Shown: positions 16,206-25,394, counted from the stretch's first letter. The stretch is DNA of 50,855 bases from Sphingobacteriaceae bacterium UBA6709 (GCA_002454425.1 DKIV01000051.1:1-50855), one strand, 5' to 3'. The notes: generated by a model not told the origin, from the sequence alone. Program-made: numbers and translations.

Positions 16206-16926
16206 TGACGAGCCCTTAGCACGCGAAGTAGTTAAAGAATATCTGGAGGATTATCCTCAGATTGAAGTTGTTGCCGAATGTGGAGACGGATTTGAAGGGG
16301 TAAAGGCCGTGGGGCAGCATAAGCCGGATCTTATTTTTCTGGATATACAAATGCCAAAGATTACAGGGTTTGAAATGCTCGAGTTGCTGGATACGAAACC
16401 TGCCGTAATATTTACGTCGGCTTTTGATGAATACGCTATAAAAGCTTTTGAAACTCACGCGATAGACTACTTGCTTAAACCCTTTGCTAAGGCAAGATTT
16501 AAGCAGGCACTGGATAAATGGTTTGAGCAGCAGCATCTGGTAGATGCAAGGCATCAGGTGCAAAGTATGCTTGAAAATGCTGTCAATAACCCTGTTTACA
16601 ATGAACGGATCGTTGTCAAGGATCGGAATACCATAAAGATTATTCCGGCAGAGGACGTTATGTATCTCGAGGCGTATGATGATTATGTTAAGATTCACAC
16701 TCCCGATGGCATATTTCTAAAGAATAAGACAATGAGCTTTTTCGAGCAAAGTCTAAATGACAAGCAGTTCGTGCGCATCCATCGCTCATTTATTGTGCAG
16801 GTTCCTCAAATAACGGGCTTGGTGCCTTATGAGAAAGAAAGCTACAAATTGCTTTTAAAGAGTGGTGTAAGTCTGCCTGTAAGCAAAACCGGTTACGTGA
16901 AACTGAAGGCCTTGCTTCAAATGTAA
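16183..16926 (+). CDS. LytTR-family response regulator
   Basis: A 247-aa DNA-binding regulator. The receiver domain (1-120) has the acidic pocket Asp8-Asp9, the phosphorylation site Asp54 in LIFLDIQMP and the conserved Lys99 in YLLKPF. A linker follows, then a LytTR domain from about 140 (RIVVKDRNTIKIIPAEDVMY) to the end (VSLPVSKTGYVKLKALLQ). The start overlaps the kinase gene by 23 bp, so the two are co-translated. LytTR regulators usually bind imperfect direct repeats upstream of their own operon or membrane-protein genes. The operon ends in a perfect bidirectional terminator. Confidence 0.94.
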   Translation: MTKAIIIDDEPLAREVVKEYLEDYPQIEVVAECGDGFEGVKAVGQHKPDLIFLDIQMPKITGFEMLELLDTKPAVIFTSAFDEYAIKAFETHAIDYLLKPFAKARFKQALDKWFEQQHLVDARHQVQSMLENAVNNPVYNERIVVKDRNTIKIIPAEDVMYLEAYDDYVKIHTPDGIFLKNKTMSFFEQSLNDKQFVRIHRSFIVQVPQITGLVPYEKESYKLLLKSGVSLPVSKTGYVKLKALLQM

Positions 16927-16944
16927 ACAGCCCTAAGATATGCC

Positions 16945-16986
16945 GCCCTCTATAAAAAGTATTTCACAATACTTTTTATAGAGGGC
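16945..16986. terminator. Perfect 19-bp bidirectional terminator
   Basis: GCCCTCTATAAAAAGTATT (16945-16963) is perfectly complementary to 16968-16986 around a 4-nt loop TCAC. The arms carry A5 and T5 tracts. It lies between the convergent LytTR regulator and flavin reductase genes and can serve both. Confidence 0.85.
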
Positions 16987-16996
16987 GCTAAAAATC

Positions 16997-17521
16997 TTAA
17001 AATTCCGAAGCTTGCTTTATTTGCAGATTGACATATTTTAGTGTTTCTGCATTCACAAAGTTTCCGGATTCGTCAATTTCCCTATGTATCGAAGGTATGT
17101 GCAGCTTCAGGGGCATAACATGCATCTGCAAATAATGACATACCCCCGTGAAATGGTCTACGCCTCGGATGTTGCCATATTTTCCCGTTGAGATACCTGT
17201 AAGGATCGCTTTTTTTCCTGAAAAGCTATCAGGAAAGCTACAGGAGTCAATCAGCAGCTTAAGAATGCCGGGGAAGCTCCCATTGTATTCAGGAATGATG
17301 AATATGAACTTTTCAGTACGAGAGATCAGATCCTGGGTCGCTTTAAACGAGTCGAGCTTACAGGATTTATACATATCAGGGTGAATGACCCCTTCGGGAA
17401 GGTTTGTAAGTGAGAGAAGACTGGTACTGATATCGAGTTTTTTAAGCTCTCGAAGATAATAGTCTGCAACTTTTAACGTATAACTATCTGGGCGATTTGT
17501 GCTGGCGATGATTGTAGTCAT
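16997..17521 (-). CDS. NAD(P)H-dependent FMN reductase-family protein
   Basis: A 174-aa flavodoxin-fold protein. The N-terminal loop IIASTNRPDSYTLKVADYYL binds FMN phosphate, and the second flavin loop is FIIPEYNGSFPGILKLLID. The family (chromate/azo/quinone reductases, NADPH_dep_FMN_red) reduces FMN or small acceptors with NAD(P)H in the cytoplasm. The length is typical. It is a single gene, divergent from parA and convergent with the LytTR operon. The physiological acceptor is unknown. Confidence 0.88.
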   Translation of the reverse strand: MTTIIASTNRPDSYTLKVADYYLRELKKLDISTSLLSLTNLPEGVIHPDMYKSCKLDSFKATQDLISRTEKFIFIIPEYNGSFPGILKLLIDSCSFPDSFSGKKAILTGISTGKYGNIRGVDHFTGVCHYLQMHVMPLKLHIPSIHREIDESGNFVNAETLKYVNLQIKQASEF

Positions 17522-17686
17522 TTGTGGATAATATGTTCAAAAGCTTCAAATCCGCCGCGTAGTGGAATTTATATAAATTCGTATCTTAGGCGGTTGAAAT
17601 CAACAATGCGTATCAGGCCCAATATAGTAAATAAACGGCTTTTTGCCAGCTATGCTTTATAAGGATACGCTAAAAAAGGATAACGA

Positions 17687-18493
17687 ATGAGTAAGATTAT
17701 AGCTTTAGCTAATCAAAAGGGTGGGGTAGGAAAGACCACATCTTCAATTAACCTTGCTGCAAGTTTGGCGGTACTTGAATATCGTACCTTACTTGTTGAT
17801 GCGGATCCTCAGGCAAATTCCACTTCAGGAATCGGCTTCGACCCGCGTACTATTACTGAAAGTATATACGAGTGTATTATCAATGATGTTGATCCCCGTT
17901 CGGCTATTCAGAAAACAGACACTCCGAATCTGGATTTATTGCCGGCTCATATAGATCTTGTTGGTGCTGAGATTGAAATGATCAATCTTAACAGTAGGGA
18001 ATATAAGATGAAGGCTGTTCTTGATAAAGTGCGTGATGATTATGATTTCATCATCATCGACTGTTCTCCTTCTCTTGGTTTGATAACAATTAATGCTTTA
18101 ACGGCGGCAAACTCAGTGATTATTCCTGTGCAATGCGAATATTTCGCGCTGGAGGGATTGGGTAAGTTGTTGAATACTATTAAGATTGTGCAAAGTCGCC
18201 TGAATACAGATCTTGAAATCGAGGGCATTCTTTTAACAATGTACGATGTGCGCTTAAGGCTTTCAAATCAGGTGGTAGAGGAAGTTAAGACTCATTTTCA
18301 GGATCTGGTTTTTGAAACCATTATTCAGCGCAATACACGCTTAAGCGAGGCTCCAAGTTTTGGTGTATCAGTAATTATGCATGATGCTAGTTGTAAAGGT
18401 TCAATAAACTATTTAAACCTGGCAAGAGAAATTATCAGGAAGAATAATTTAGTAAAAGAGGGAGACGCAAACCAAGAAACGGTTAATTCATGA
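17687..18493 (+). CDS. parA: Chromosome-partitioning ATPase ParA
   Basis: A 268-aa ParA/Soj-type ATPase that moves ParB-parS complexes and so segregates the chromosome origins. The deviant Walker A motif is KGGVGKTT at residues 10-17, with DADPQANST and the Walker B-like DYDFIIIDCSPSLG. The length and lack of an N-terminal DNA-binding extension mark the chromosomal type. The stop overlaps the parB start (ATGA). Presence of parAB suggests, but does not prove, closeness to the replication origin. No parS palindrome was recognised. Confidence 0.96.
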   Translation: MSKIIALANQKGGVGKTTSSINLAASLAVLEYRTLLVDADPQANSTSGIGFDPRTITESIYECIINDVDPRSAIQKTDTPNLDLLPAHIDLVGAEIEMINLNSREYKMKAVLDKVRDDYDFIIIDCSPSLGLITINALTAANSVIIPVQCEYFALEGLGKLLNTIKIVQSRLNTDLEIEGILLTMYDVRLRLSNQVVEEVKTHFQDLVFETIIQRNTRLSEAPSFGVSVIMHDASCKGSINYLNLAREIIRKNNLVKEGDANQETVNS

Positions 18494-19398
18494 CGCAGAT
18501 AAGAAAGACAGGACTAGGAAAAGGCTTAAGTGCTTTACTCGATGATTCGGAAGTGGTGCAGATGGCTGCACCAAAAGCGCAAAGCCCCGTGCATGAGGTA
18601 GCTTCGCCAGGAAATATTAGCCACATTAAAGTAAGTCAGGTTGAGGTAAATCCTTTTCAGCCACGTACAGAATTTGATCAGGCGGCTCTGCAGGAGTTGT
18701 CAGAATCTATCAAGTTGCAGGGGCTTATTCAGCCAATAACTGTACGTAAGGTCGGTGCAAATTATCAGCTTATATCGGGAGAACGTCGTCTGCGCGCCTC
18801 AAAGCTTGCAGGCATAGATGAGATCCCGGCTTATATACGTACTGCTAACGACCAGCAAATGCTGGAGATGGCGCTTATTGAAAATATCCAGCGTGAAAAC
18901 CTAAATGCTATCGAAGTAGCTCTTAGTTTCCAACGGATGATTGATGAGTGTAACCTGAAGCAGGAGGAACTTGGTGATCGGGTGAGTAAGAACCGTTCGA
19001 CCGTGACGAATTATTTACGTCTGTTAAAGCTTCCCCCGGTAATACAGGCCGCAATTCGTGATAACGAAATATCTATGGGACATGCTAAGGCAATTCTTGG
19101 TGTGGATGATATTGACAAGCAACTGTACGTATATCAGGAAGTGGTAAGTAAAGGCTTGTCTGTACGTAAAACAGAAGAGCTTGTTCGGTTAATACAGCAA
19201 TCGGGTAAGAGGACTGATCCTGCTAAGGCAAAAGGGGAGGCGATTTCTTTTCAATATCAGAAGATTCAAGATGACCTGGCATCGAAGTTCGCCACTCAGG
19301 TGAAGCTTAAACTACAGCCTAAGGGTAAAGGTTCTATTGAGATACCTTTTGTTTCGGAAGATGATCTTAGCCGTATTCTGGAGCTTTTAGACTGGTAA
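18490..19398 (+). CDS. parB: Chromosome-partitioning protein ParB
   Basis: A 302-aa ParB/Spo0J protein, a CTP-dependent clamp that loads on parS. It begins with TRKTGLGKGLSALLDD-like residues that contact ParA (here TQIRKTGLGKGLSALLDD). The N-terminal domain contains VNPFQPRTEFD and the CTP-binding SGERRLRASKLAG, then the helix-turn-helix EELGDRVSKNRSTVTNYLRL, and ends in a C-terminal dimerisation domain. It overlaps parA by 4 bp and abuts the DUF5683 gene with no spacer. Confidence 0.96.
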   Translation: MTQIRKTGLGKGLSALLDDSEVVQMAAPKAQSPVHEVASPGNISHIKVSQVEVNPFQPRTEFDQAALQELSESIKLQGLIQPITVRKVGANYQLISGERRLRASKLAGIDEIPAYIRTANDQQMLEMALIENIQRENLNAIEVALSFQRMIDECNLKQEELGDRVSKNRSTVTNYLRLLKLPPVIQAAIRDNEISMGHAKAILGVDDIDKQLYVYQEVVSKGLSVRKTEELVRLIQQSGKRTDPAKAKGEAISFQYQKIQDDLASKFATQVKLKLQPKGKGSIEIPFVSEDDLSRILELLDW

Positions 19399-20085
19399 AT
19401 GCATTTTTATAAATTTCTTATACTGCTGATTGCATGTTTGAGTTGCTCATCGCTTTTTGCTCAAACAGATACTACAGGACTGAATCGCGACTCCGCCGCG
19501 GCAAGTCCTGTTTCGCGTATTCCTGCGGTGGTTCGAAAGGATACTACCGTAGGACCCTCGGTTAAGCCGGCGAAAGGGAAAACGGTGGTTAAGGATTCGG
19601 CGCGTCTTGCGTTGGAGGCGTTACCTAAGAAGGCTGCCTGGAGCTCGACAATTGTGCCAGGCTGGGGGCAGATTCGTAATAAGCGTTGGTGGAAGGTGCC
19701 TATTATCTATGGCGGATTGATAAGTGTGGGCCTGGCTTTCGAGTTTAATAATCGTTATTATCGGGAGATCCTCTCAGAGCTACAGTATCGAACGGAGCCC
19801 AATAAGTTTCCTAAGCCAAAGAATTCAGATCGTTATACGAATATTGAAACACAATCGCTTACTACTGCAAAGGACTTTTACAGGCGTAATCGCGACCTGA
19901 GTGTTTTGGGTTTTGCAGCGGTGCATGCGCTAAATATCATCGACGCCTATGTAGATGCGAAATTCTTTCGTTATGATATCAGTGACCGTTTAGGCTTTTC
20001 GGTGAAGCCTACGTTATTGCAACAACAGAATTCTTATGCTTATAAACTGCCGGTTCCGGGAATCAAGCTGAGCTTTCCTTTGTAA
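19399..20085 (+). CDS. DUF5683-family exported/membrane protein
   Basis: A 228-aa protein with a signal peptide (MHFYKFLILLIACLSCSSLFAQ), a Thr/Lys-rich spacer, and the conserved block IVPGWGQIRNKRWWKVPIIY followed by a hydrophobic helix (GGLISVGLAFEF) and a second one near residue 170 (SVLGFAAVHALNIIDAYVDA). This pattern is that of the Bacteroidota DUF5683 family, almost always found between parB and dapB. Function is not known. The start codon directly follows the parB stop. Confidence 0.85.
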   Translation: MHFYKFLILLIACLSCSSLFAQTDTTGLNRDSAAASPVSRIPAVVRKDTTVGPSVKPAKGKTVVKDSARLALEALPKKAAWSSTIVPGWGQIRNKRWWKVPIIYGGLISVGLAFEFNNRYYREILSELQYRTEPNKFPKPKNSDRYTNIETQSLTTAKDFYRRNRDLSVLGFAAVHALNIIDAYVDAKFFRYDISDRLGFSVKPTLLQQQNSYAYKLPVPGIKLSFPL

Positions 20086-20190
20086 GTATCACAAACGACC
20101 TGAATAAATATTAATTTATTATAGGCCTTCAGAGTTTCATTATATTTAGCGAAACATAGGCGTATATACGGTTTTTATAAAGCTATGTTA

Positions 20191-20222
20191 AAGCCAGCAA
20201 TACAGTGTGCTGGTTCTTTTAT
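20191..20222 (+). terminator. Hairpin upstream of dapB
   Basis: CCAGCA (20194-20199) pairs with TGCTGG (20208-20213), extended by A-T and G-U pairs, followed by TTCTTTT. It probably ends the parAB-DUF5683 transcript 27 bp before dapB. Confidence 0.55.
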
Positions 20223-20248
20223 TATAAATAGATTACAATTATCAAGTA

Positions 20249-20992
20249 ATGAAAATTGCCCTTTTAGGATATGGAAAGATGGGTCACGCCATTGAAGCTT
20301 TTGCAACAAAGCGGGGTCATGAAGTAAGTCTCATCATCGATGAAAACAATCTGGATTTGCTTACTGCAGACAATCTCAAGCATGTAGATGTGGCGATAGA
20401 CTTTAGCACACCTTCATCTGTTTTGAATAACATAGAGGCTTGTTTTGATGCTGGAACCCCTATTGTTGTTGGAACCACCGGTTGGTACGGGCAGTTGCAA
20501 AAAATTAAAGATCGCTGCGAAAGTGGTAACAAAACCTTGCTTTATGGGTCTAACTTCAGTATTGGCGTTAATCTATTCTTCCATGTGAATCGCGTACTGG
20601 CAAAGATTATGAATGCTTATCCTCAATATGACGTGCAGGTAGAAGAAATTCATCACACACAGAAGCTTGACGCTCCAAGTGGTACTGCGATAACGATTGC
20701 TGAGGGAATACTTGGAGGTTTGGATCGTAAGGAGGAATGGGTGAATACTGTTGCTGGTACCGGCGATGAGATTGTGGCCAAGCCGGATGAATTGCTGATT
20801 GAGTCGTTGCGAATTGAAGATGTTCCTGGTACGCATACAGTAATTTATAGCTCTGAAGTTGATGAAATTGAATTAAAACATACAGCCCATAATCGCGCCG
20901 GCTTTGCTCTGGGAGCGGTAGTAGCCGCGGAATGGCTGGCGGGAAGAAAAGGTTTTTATTCAGTAGAAGATATTTTTGAATTCAATAAATAG
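20249..20992 (+). CDS. dapB: 4-hydroxy-tetrahydrodipicolinate reductase
   Basis: A cytoplasmic enzyme of the diaminopimelate/lysine pathway, using NAD(P)H. The 247-aa protein has the nucleotide-binding start KIALLGYGKMGHAIEAFA, the NFSIGVNLFFHVNR segment and the catalytic/substrate-binding EIHHTQKLDAPSGTA. The product feeds peptidoglycan cross-links. It lies between DUF5683 and lepB as in many Bacteroidota; 93 bp separate it from lepB. Confidence 0.96.
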   Translation: MKIALLGYGKMGHAIEAFATKRGHEVSLIIDENNLDLLTADNLKHVDVAIDFSTPSSVLNNIEACFDAGTPIVVGTTGWYGQLQKIKDRCESGNKTLLYGSNFSIGVNLFFHVNRVLAKIMNAYPQYDVQVEEIHHTQKLDAPSGTAITIAEGILGGLDRKEEWVNTVAGTGDEIVAKPDELLIESLRIEDVPGTHTVIYSSEVDEIELKHTAHNRAGFALGAVVAAEWLAGRKGFYSVEDIFEFNK

Positions 20993-21085
20993 TCAATTTA
21001 CTCATGCATATTCTGGAAGTTCAATACGGAGGATTTTAGGAAGTCAAAAGAGGCAAGGCATGATTAGATAAATGATAAATTAGAT

Positions 21086-22516
21086 ATGAGTAGTTTAGCG
21101 TGGATGATTCTTAGTATTGTTCTTATAATACTGACACATATAGGTCTTTGGAAGATGTTCGTTAAAGCGAACCGTCAGGGATGGGAAGCGATTATTCCTT
21201 TTTATAATGTTTATGTGATGCTGGAATTGACGGGCAGACCGAAATGGTGGCTTGTGTTTTTCTTTATTCCTATAATCAACATTATCGTAGCAATAGGATT
21301 AGTGATTGATTTTGTGAAATGTTACAGGAAGTTCACCTTTCTGGAACATGCGGAAGCGGTACTTTTACCGTATATCTTCTTTTTCATTTGGGCCAAAGAC
21401 CCTGCGACAAAATACTATGGCAAGTCAGCGAGCACTGAGTTTAAGGAAAAGTTTCCTTATCGTAAGTCAGCAGGAAGAGAGTGGGCTGACGCTATTATTT
21501 TTGCGGTCGTTGCGGCGACGCTTATCCGCGGATTTCTGCTGGAGGCATATACTATTCCTACCGGTTCAATGGAGAAGTCGCTTCTCGTTGGAGACTTTCT
21601 GTTTGTAAGTAAGGTAAATTATGGTCCGCGCGTGCCTATGACACCGATCGCATTTCCTTTTGCTCATCATACCATGCCTTTGGTTAATACCAAAGCTTAT
21701 TGGGATGGAATAGAGTTAGATTATCATAGGTTGCCGGGTTTTGAAAAAATTGAGCGTCGTGATGTTGTGGTATTTAATTATCCGATAGACTACGAGTTGG
21801 AGCGCCCTGTAGATAAGCGTGAAAACTATATCAAAAGATGTATAGCGATCGCCGGTGATACAGTAGCTATCGTTGATGCGAACGTGTATGTTAATGGTAA
21901 GCTATCGGAAAAGCCTCAGTTTGGACAGAAGACGTATATCGTTACCACTGATGGTACCGATTTGAATCCACAGACGCTTATTGATATGGATATCGAAGCT
22001 AGCAGGGTTGATGAGAGTAATAAGTACGTTATGAATATGACAAAGGAGGATGCTGGCACCATTAAAACCTGGGCTAATGTCTCTGATGTTCGTCCTTTGA
22101 TCAGACCGAAGGGATTTTATAATAATCAAATGTTTCCTGGCAACGAGCATTTTCAATGGAATGAGGATAATTTCGGTCCTATCATTGTTCCTAAGAAAGG
22201 ATGGACTGTTAACCTTGACAGCACCAATTACCCGGTTTACAAGCTCGCTATTGAGGTCTACGAGCATAATAAAGTGGAGTGGAAAGGAAGTCAGCTTTAT
22301 ATCAATGACAAGGCTACCAACAACTATACTTTTAAAATGGATTATTACTGGATGATGGGCGATAATAGAGATAACTCCGCGGACTCCAGGTTCTGGGGAT
22401 TTGTGCCAGAAGATCATATTGTTGGGAAGGCGCTATTCGTATGGATGAGCTGGAATGACAAGGGTTCTTTCTTTAGCAAGATTCGTTGGAACCGTCTTTT
22501 TATGGGAATTCACTAA
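21086..22516 (+). CDS. lepB: Signal peptidase I, long Bacteroidota form
   Basis: The membrane-bound serine protease that removes Sec signal peptides. The 476-aa protein is longer than the E. coli enzyme (324 aa). Residues 1-115 form an additional membrane domain (MILSIVLIILTHIGLWKMFV; WWLVFFFIPIINIIVAIGLV; YIFFFIWAKDP) known as DUF5684-like. A further membrane anchor follows (ADAIIFAVVAATLIRGFLLE), then the catalytic box TIPTGSMEKSLLVGD with Ser161, and NYIKRCIAIAGD with Lys250 as general base. A large insertion of about 120 residues separates this from the last conserved box MMGDNRDNSADSRFWGFV. A bidirectional terminator follows. Confidence 0.95.
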   Translation: MSSLAWMILSIVLIILTHIGLWKMFVKANRQGWEAIIPFYNVYVMLELTGRPKWWLVFFFIPIINIIVAIGLVIDFVKCYRKFTFLEHAEAVLLPYIFFFIWAKDPATKYYGKSASTEFKEKFPYRKSAGREWADAIIFAVVAATLIRGFLLEAYTIPTGSMEKSLLVGDFLFVSKVNYGPRVPMTPIAFPFAHHTMPLVNTKAYWDGIELDYHRLPGFEKIERRDVVVFNYPIDYELERPVDKRENYIKRCIAIAGDTVAIVDANVYVNGKLSEKPQFGQKTYIVTTDGTDLNPQTLIDMDIEASRVDESNKYVMNMTKEDAGTIKTWANVSDVRPLIRPKGFYNNQMFPGNEHFQWNEDNFGPIIVPKKGWTVNLDSTNYPVYKLAIEVYEHNKVEWKGSQLYINDKATNNYTFKMDYYWMMGDNRDNSADSRFWGFVPEDHIVGKALFVWMSWNDKGSFFSKIRWNRLFMGIH

Positions 22517-22573
22517 TAAAGACTTTTTTCAGAGACGGCCATTCGTGAAAGCTTCTGGAAAGTTCTGATAATT

Positions 22574-22625
22574 AAAAAGCTGAAGGCCTCCTACTTTATA
22601 AAGTTTGGAGACCTTCAGCTTTTTC
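22574..22625. terminator. Bidirectional terminator, lepB / Ldh-family gene
   Basis: AAAAAGCTGAAGG and CCTTCAGCTTTTT form a long stem, continued by CCTCC/GGAG with a small mismatch, between the convergent genes. T-runs occur on both strands. Confidence 0.88.
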
Positions 22626-22661
22626 TATAATATGTATTCTTAGGAATGAACGTAGCTTATG

Positions 22662-23759
22662 CTATTTGTCTCGTTCTTTGGGTGCGTTAATTCCAAACTT
22701 AGATGACAGTTCCATTATATCTTTTACAACCGCGTCAGTGAGAGGGATACCGTTTACTTTACGCGTTTTTTCTGCCGCTGTTTCCGGCTCGCCGGGAATG
22801 ACTACAGGTTGATCAGCGTTCGTGGGCTTGGCGTTTTTAAAGCGCTCAATCCAATTGTCCATATGGCGTTTAAAGTCATCAACAGGACGGAACCCATCGA
22901 CCCTTAGTGCGCCCAGGAAGTGCCCTATACCTTCTCCCGGAAGATCGGATAGTGGATCAAGGAACGCAACAAATGGTGGTACCCAGGGACCATAATTAGC
23001 TCCGGAGAGAACCGCGGTTAGAATATCTACCGTAGCCGAGAGTCCAAAACCCTTATGGCTGCCATGCTCACGGTCGCTGCCCAAGGGCAGGAGTGAACCT
23101 CCGTTTTTTACGGTCAAGGGGTCTGTTGAGGTGGCGCCTTTGGAGGTTTGTACCCATCCTTCGGGAAGCTCTTTATTCAGTCGTTGCGCGATCTCTAGTT
23201 TTCCGTTTGCCGCTGCCGAGGTGGCCATATCAACAATTACCGGCGGATATTTACCTGCCGGAAATGCGTAGCACATTGGATTAGTACCCAACAGGCGCTC
23301 AGTACTGAAAGTTGGAGCAACTAATGGACTTGCATTAGTCATTGAAAACCCGATCATGTCTTCCGCGACAGCTTTGGAAGCGTGATAGCCGGCAATACCA
23401 AAGTGGTTGGAGTTCTTTACCGACACCCAGCCGGAACCGTAAATCTTGGCTTTCTCTATGGCCACATTCATGGCAAAAGGAGCTACTACAAGGCCAAGTC
23501 CCCTGTCGCCATCAATCGTTGCCGTAGTAGGAGTTTCGTGCACGATACGGATATTAGGTGTAGCATTAATTCTTCGCTTTTCCCACAGCCTTACATAGCC
23601 GCTTAAACGCGCTACACCGTGAGAGTCTATACCGCGGAGGTCTGAAGATAATAAGACGTCTGCGGCGAGTTTTGCGTGTTCATCTGAACATCCTATTGCC
23701 AGGAATGTAGCTTCCGTAAATCTACGTAGCTCAGTTTCATCAAAATTAATAGTGCTCAT
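22662..23759 (-). CDS. Malate/L-lactate dehydrogenase-family oxidoreductase
   Basis: A 365-aa member of the Ldh2/MDH2 family (unrelated to the Rossmann lactate dehydrogenases), which oxidises or reduces 2-hydroxyacids such as malate, L-lactate, ureidoglycolate or 2,3-diketogulonate with NAD(P). Key family segments are LRGIDSHGVARLSGYV, VKNSNHFGIAGYHA (catalytic His in NHFG), TNASPLVAP and REHGSHKGFGLS. It is the last gene of the minus-strand run and starts 4 bp behind bshC, so it is co-transcribed. The substrate cannot be set from sequence. Confidence 0.9.
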   Translation of the reverse strand: MSTINFDETELRRFTEATFLAIGCSDEHAKLAADVLLSSDLRGIDSHGVARLSGYVRLWEKRRINATPNIRIVHETPTTATIDGDRGLGLVVAPFAMNVAIEKAKIYGSGWVSVKNSNHFGIAGYHASKAVAEDMIGFSMTNASPLVAPTFSTERLLGTNPMCYAFPAGKYPPVIVDMATSAAANGKLEIAQRLNKELPEGWVQTSKGATSTDPLTVKNGGSLLPLGSDREHGSHKGFGLSATVDILTAVLSGANYGPWVPPFVAFLDPLSDLPGEGIGHFLGALRVDGFRPVDDFKRHMDNWIERFKNAKPTNADQPVVIPGEPETAAEKTRKVNGIPLTDAVVKDIMELSSKFGINAPKERDK

Positions 23760-23763
23760 ATGC

Positions 23764-25362
23764 TTAAGGTTCGAGGATGCAGAACTTAAAATCGAGAGGC
23801 TTCAAGTGCTTTATCAGCTCCGAGATGAGTCTGTTTCCATATTGCGTATAATAGAGACCGAAGTTTTCAGACCGCTCTTGTAGGCCTTCATTGGGGAAGT
23901 AACGACTTCGTAAAGCCGCTATCTGATCCATGGCTCCGGCATGATTATGTTTTTCTGCTTTGACCAGTTTCTTTTCCAGGTTATTTATAGCATGCTGTAA
24001 TCTTTGATTAACAGCCGCGGCGGAAGAGGTAAGTGTGGGGTCAATCTTGTGAGCTTTCAGCTTTATCTTTTCAAATAGAGCGTTTAGTTCACTTTTTTCG
24101 TCGGTAAGGTTAAGCGTGTGGCTGGAATTTCGTGTCACCCAGTTGCTCTGTAACCGTGTGACGGGATTGAAAATATCTTTGAACGAAATCTTTAACCGGC
24201 ATAGCTTTCCTGCAAATTGATCATTTACCAAAAGCGCGGAATTGCGAAGGAGAACAGCTGGATAACTCACTCCGTAATGGTCGAAATTCTTCTTTAGCTG
24301 AAGCCAGTAGGTAAGTTCAGCCCCTCCTCCGATATAAGCGAGATTGGGTAGAATAATTTCCTGATAGAGAGGTCGCATGATAACGTTGGGACTGAAACGT
24401 TCCGGATTTTGATGTATCTCTTCCCGAAGCTCGTCTTCTGTAAATTGAATTTCGCTATTCAGAACCTTGTAGGTGTTATCTTCTTTTACAATGCGTTCTC
24501 TGAATCCAGGTGTCATGTAAAAGAAGTTTATATCCCTTGGATTTACCTGAGTTCTAAAACCTAGCTCCTCCAGTTGCGAACTTGTTTCACTAATAAGGCG
24601 GAAGGAGTGCTGACCTAGAATATCGTCTTCGATATAAGGCGCAAAGCTCTTTTTCAGCAGATGATCGTTTGCGTCTACTACTACCAGTCCATATGCGGCA
24701 AATAGCGAGTTGACCAATACGCGCGTAGCATCAGCAAGCTTTTGTTGTCCTAAATAAGCGTTTTCTACAAGTGCCGTCCATTTCTCAGCCTCTTCACCCA
24801 GTCCTAAAACTGAAGCGTATTCTTTCAGACATTCAGCAATGCTATAGGTATCCAGTTCACCGGTTGCACCTCTTGCTTTGATATTCCAGCTGATGCGCTT
24901 ATTGTGAACGTCAACGTGATTTATCTCTTCGAAATCGTGGTCCTCGGTAGCCATCCAATAGACCGGAACGAAGGTGTACTCAGGGTAACGCTGTTTAAGA
25001 TCTCTAGCGAGATTTATGGTAGAGACTATCTTGTATATAAAATAAAGAGGGCCCGTGAAAATATTCAACTGATGCCCTGTGGTTACAGTAAAGGTATTTT
25101 CGCGAGCCAATGCTCTCAGGTTTTCATAAACCTCCTTATTGTCGTTTTCTGGTATACAACACTTCTCGTATTGTTTAAGAAGTGTTGTGCTCAGCTCTCG
25201 ACGAGGAATGTTGCTATTTCTTTCAGCGATCAGTTTTTCAAAATTTTCCAGCTCCGGGAACCTATTTATAAAAGGGAGGAGTTTAGAGTCTTGCGCGAGA
25301 TAACTGATAACTGTTGACGAGAAGCTATGAGTATCGCTATAGTCGATGTATGTTGCTTTCAT
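23764..25362 (-). CDS. bshC: Bacillithiol biosynthesis cysteine-adding enzyme
   Basis: A 532-aa BshC, which joins cysteine to glucosaminyl-malate in the last step of bacillithiol synthesis. Family features are the N-terminal LPFINRFP, the nucleotide-fold block TVTTGHQLNIFTGPLYFIYK, PVYWMATEDHDFEEINHVDV, PNLAYIGGGAELTYWLQLK and a C-terminal coiled coil at about 400-490. Length agrees with the ~530 aa usual in Bacteroidota. It lies 32 bp after rimO and 4 bp before the dehydrogenase gene. bshA and bshB are not in the window. Confidence 0.94.
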   Translation of the reverse strand: MKATYIDYSDTHSFSSTVISYLAQDSKLLPFINRFPELENFEKLIAERNSNIPRRELSTTLLKQYEKCCIPENDNKEVYENLRALARENTFTVTTGHQLNIFTGPLYFIYKIVSTINLARDLKQRYPEYTFVPVYWMATEDHDFEEINHVDVHNKRISWNIKARGATGELDTYSIAECLKEYASVLGLGEEAEKWTALVENAYLGQQKLADATRVLVNSLFAAYGLVVVDANDHLLKKSFAPYIEDDILGQHSFRLISETSSQLEELGFRTQVNPRDINFFYMTPGFRERIVKEDNTYKVLNSEIQFTEDELREEIHQNPERFSPNVIMRPLYQEIILPNLAYIGGGAELTYWLQLKKNFDHYGVSYPAVLLRNSALLVNDQFAGKLCRLKISFKDIFNPVTRLQSNWVTRNSSHTLNLTDEKSELNALFEKIKLKAHKIDPTLTSSAAAVNQRLQHAINNLEKKLVKAEKHNHAGAMDQIAALRSRYFPNEGLQERSENFGLYYTQYGNRLISELIKHLKPLDFKFCILEP

Positions 25363-25394
25363 CCTACGCGAATTGCGATAATATTTGTTGTTAT

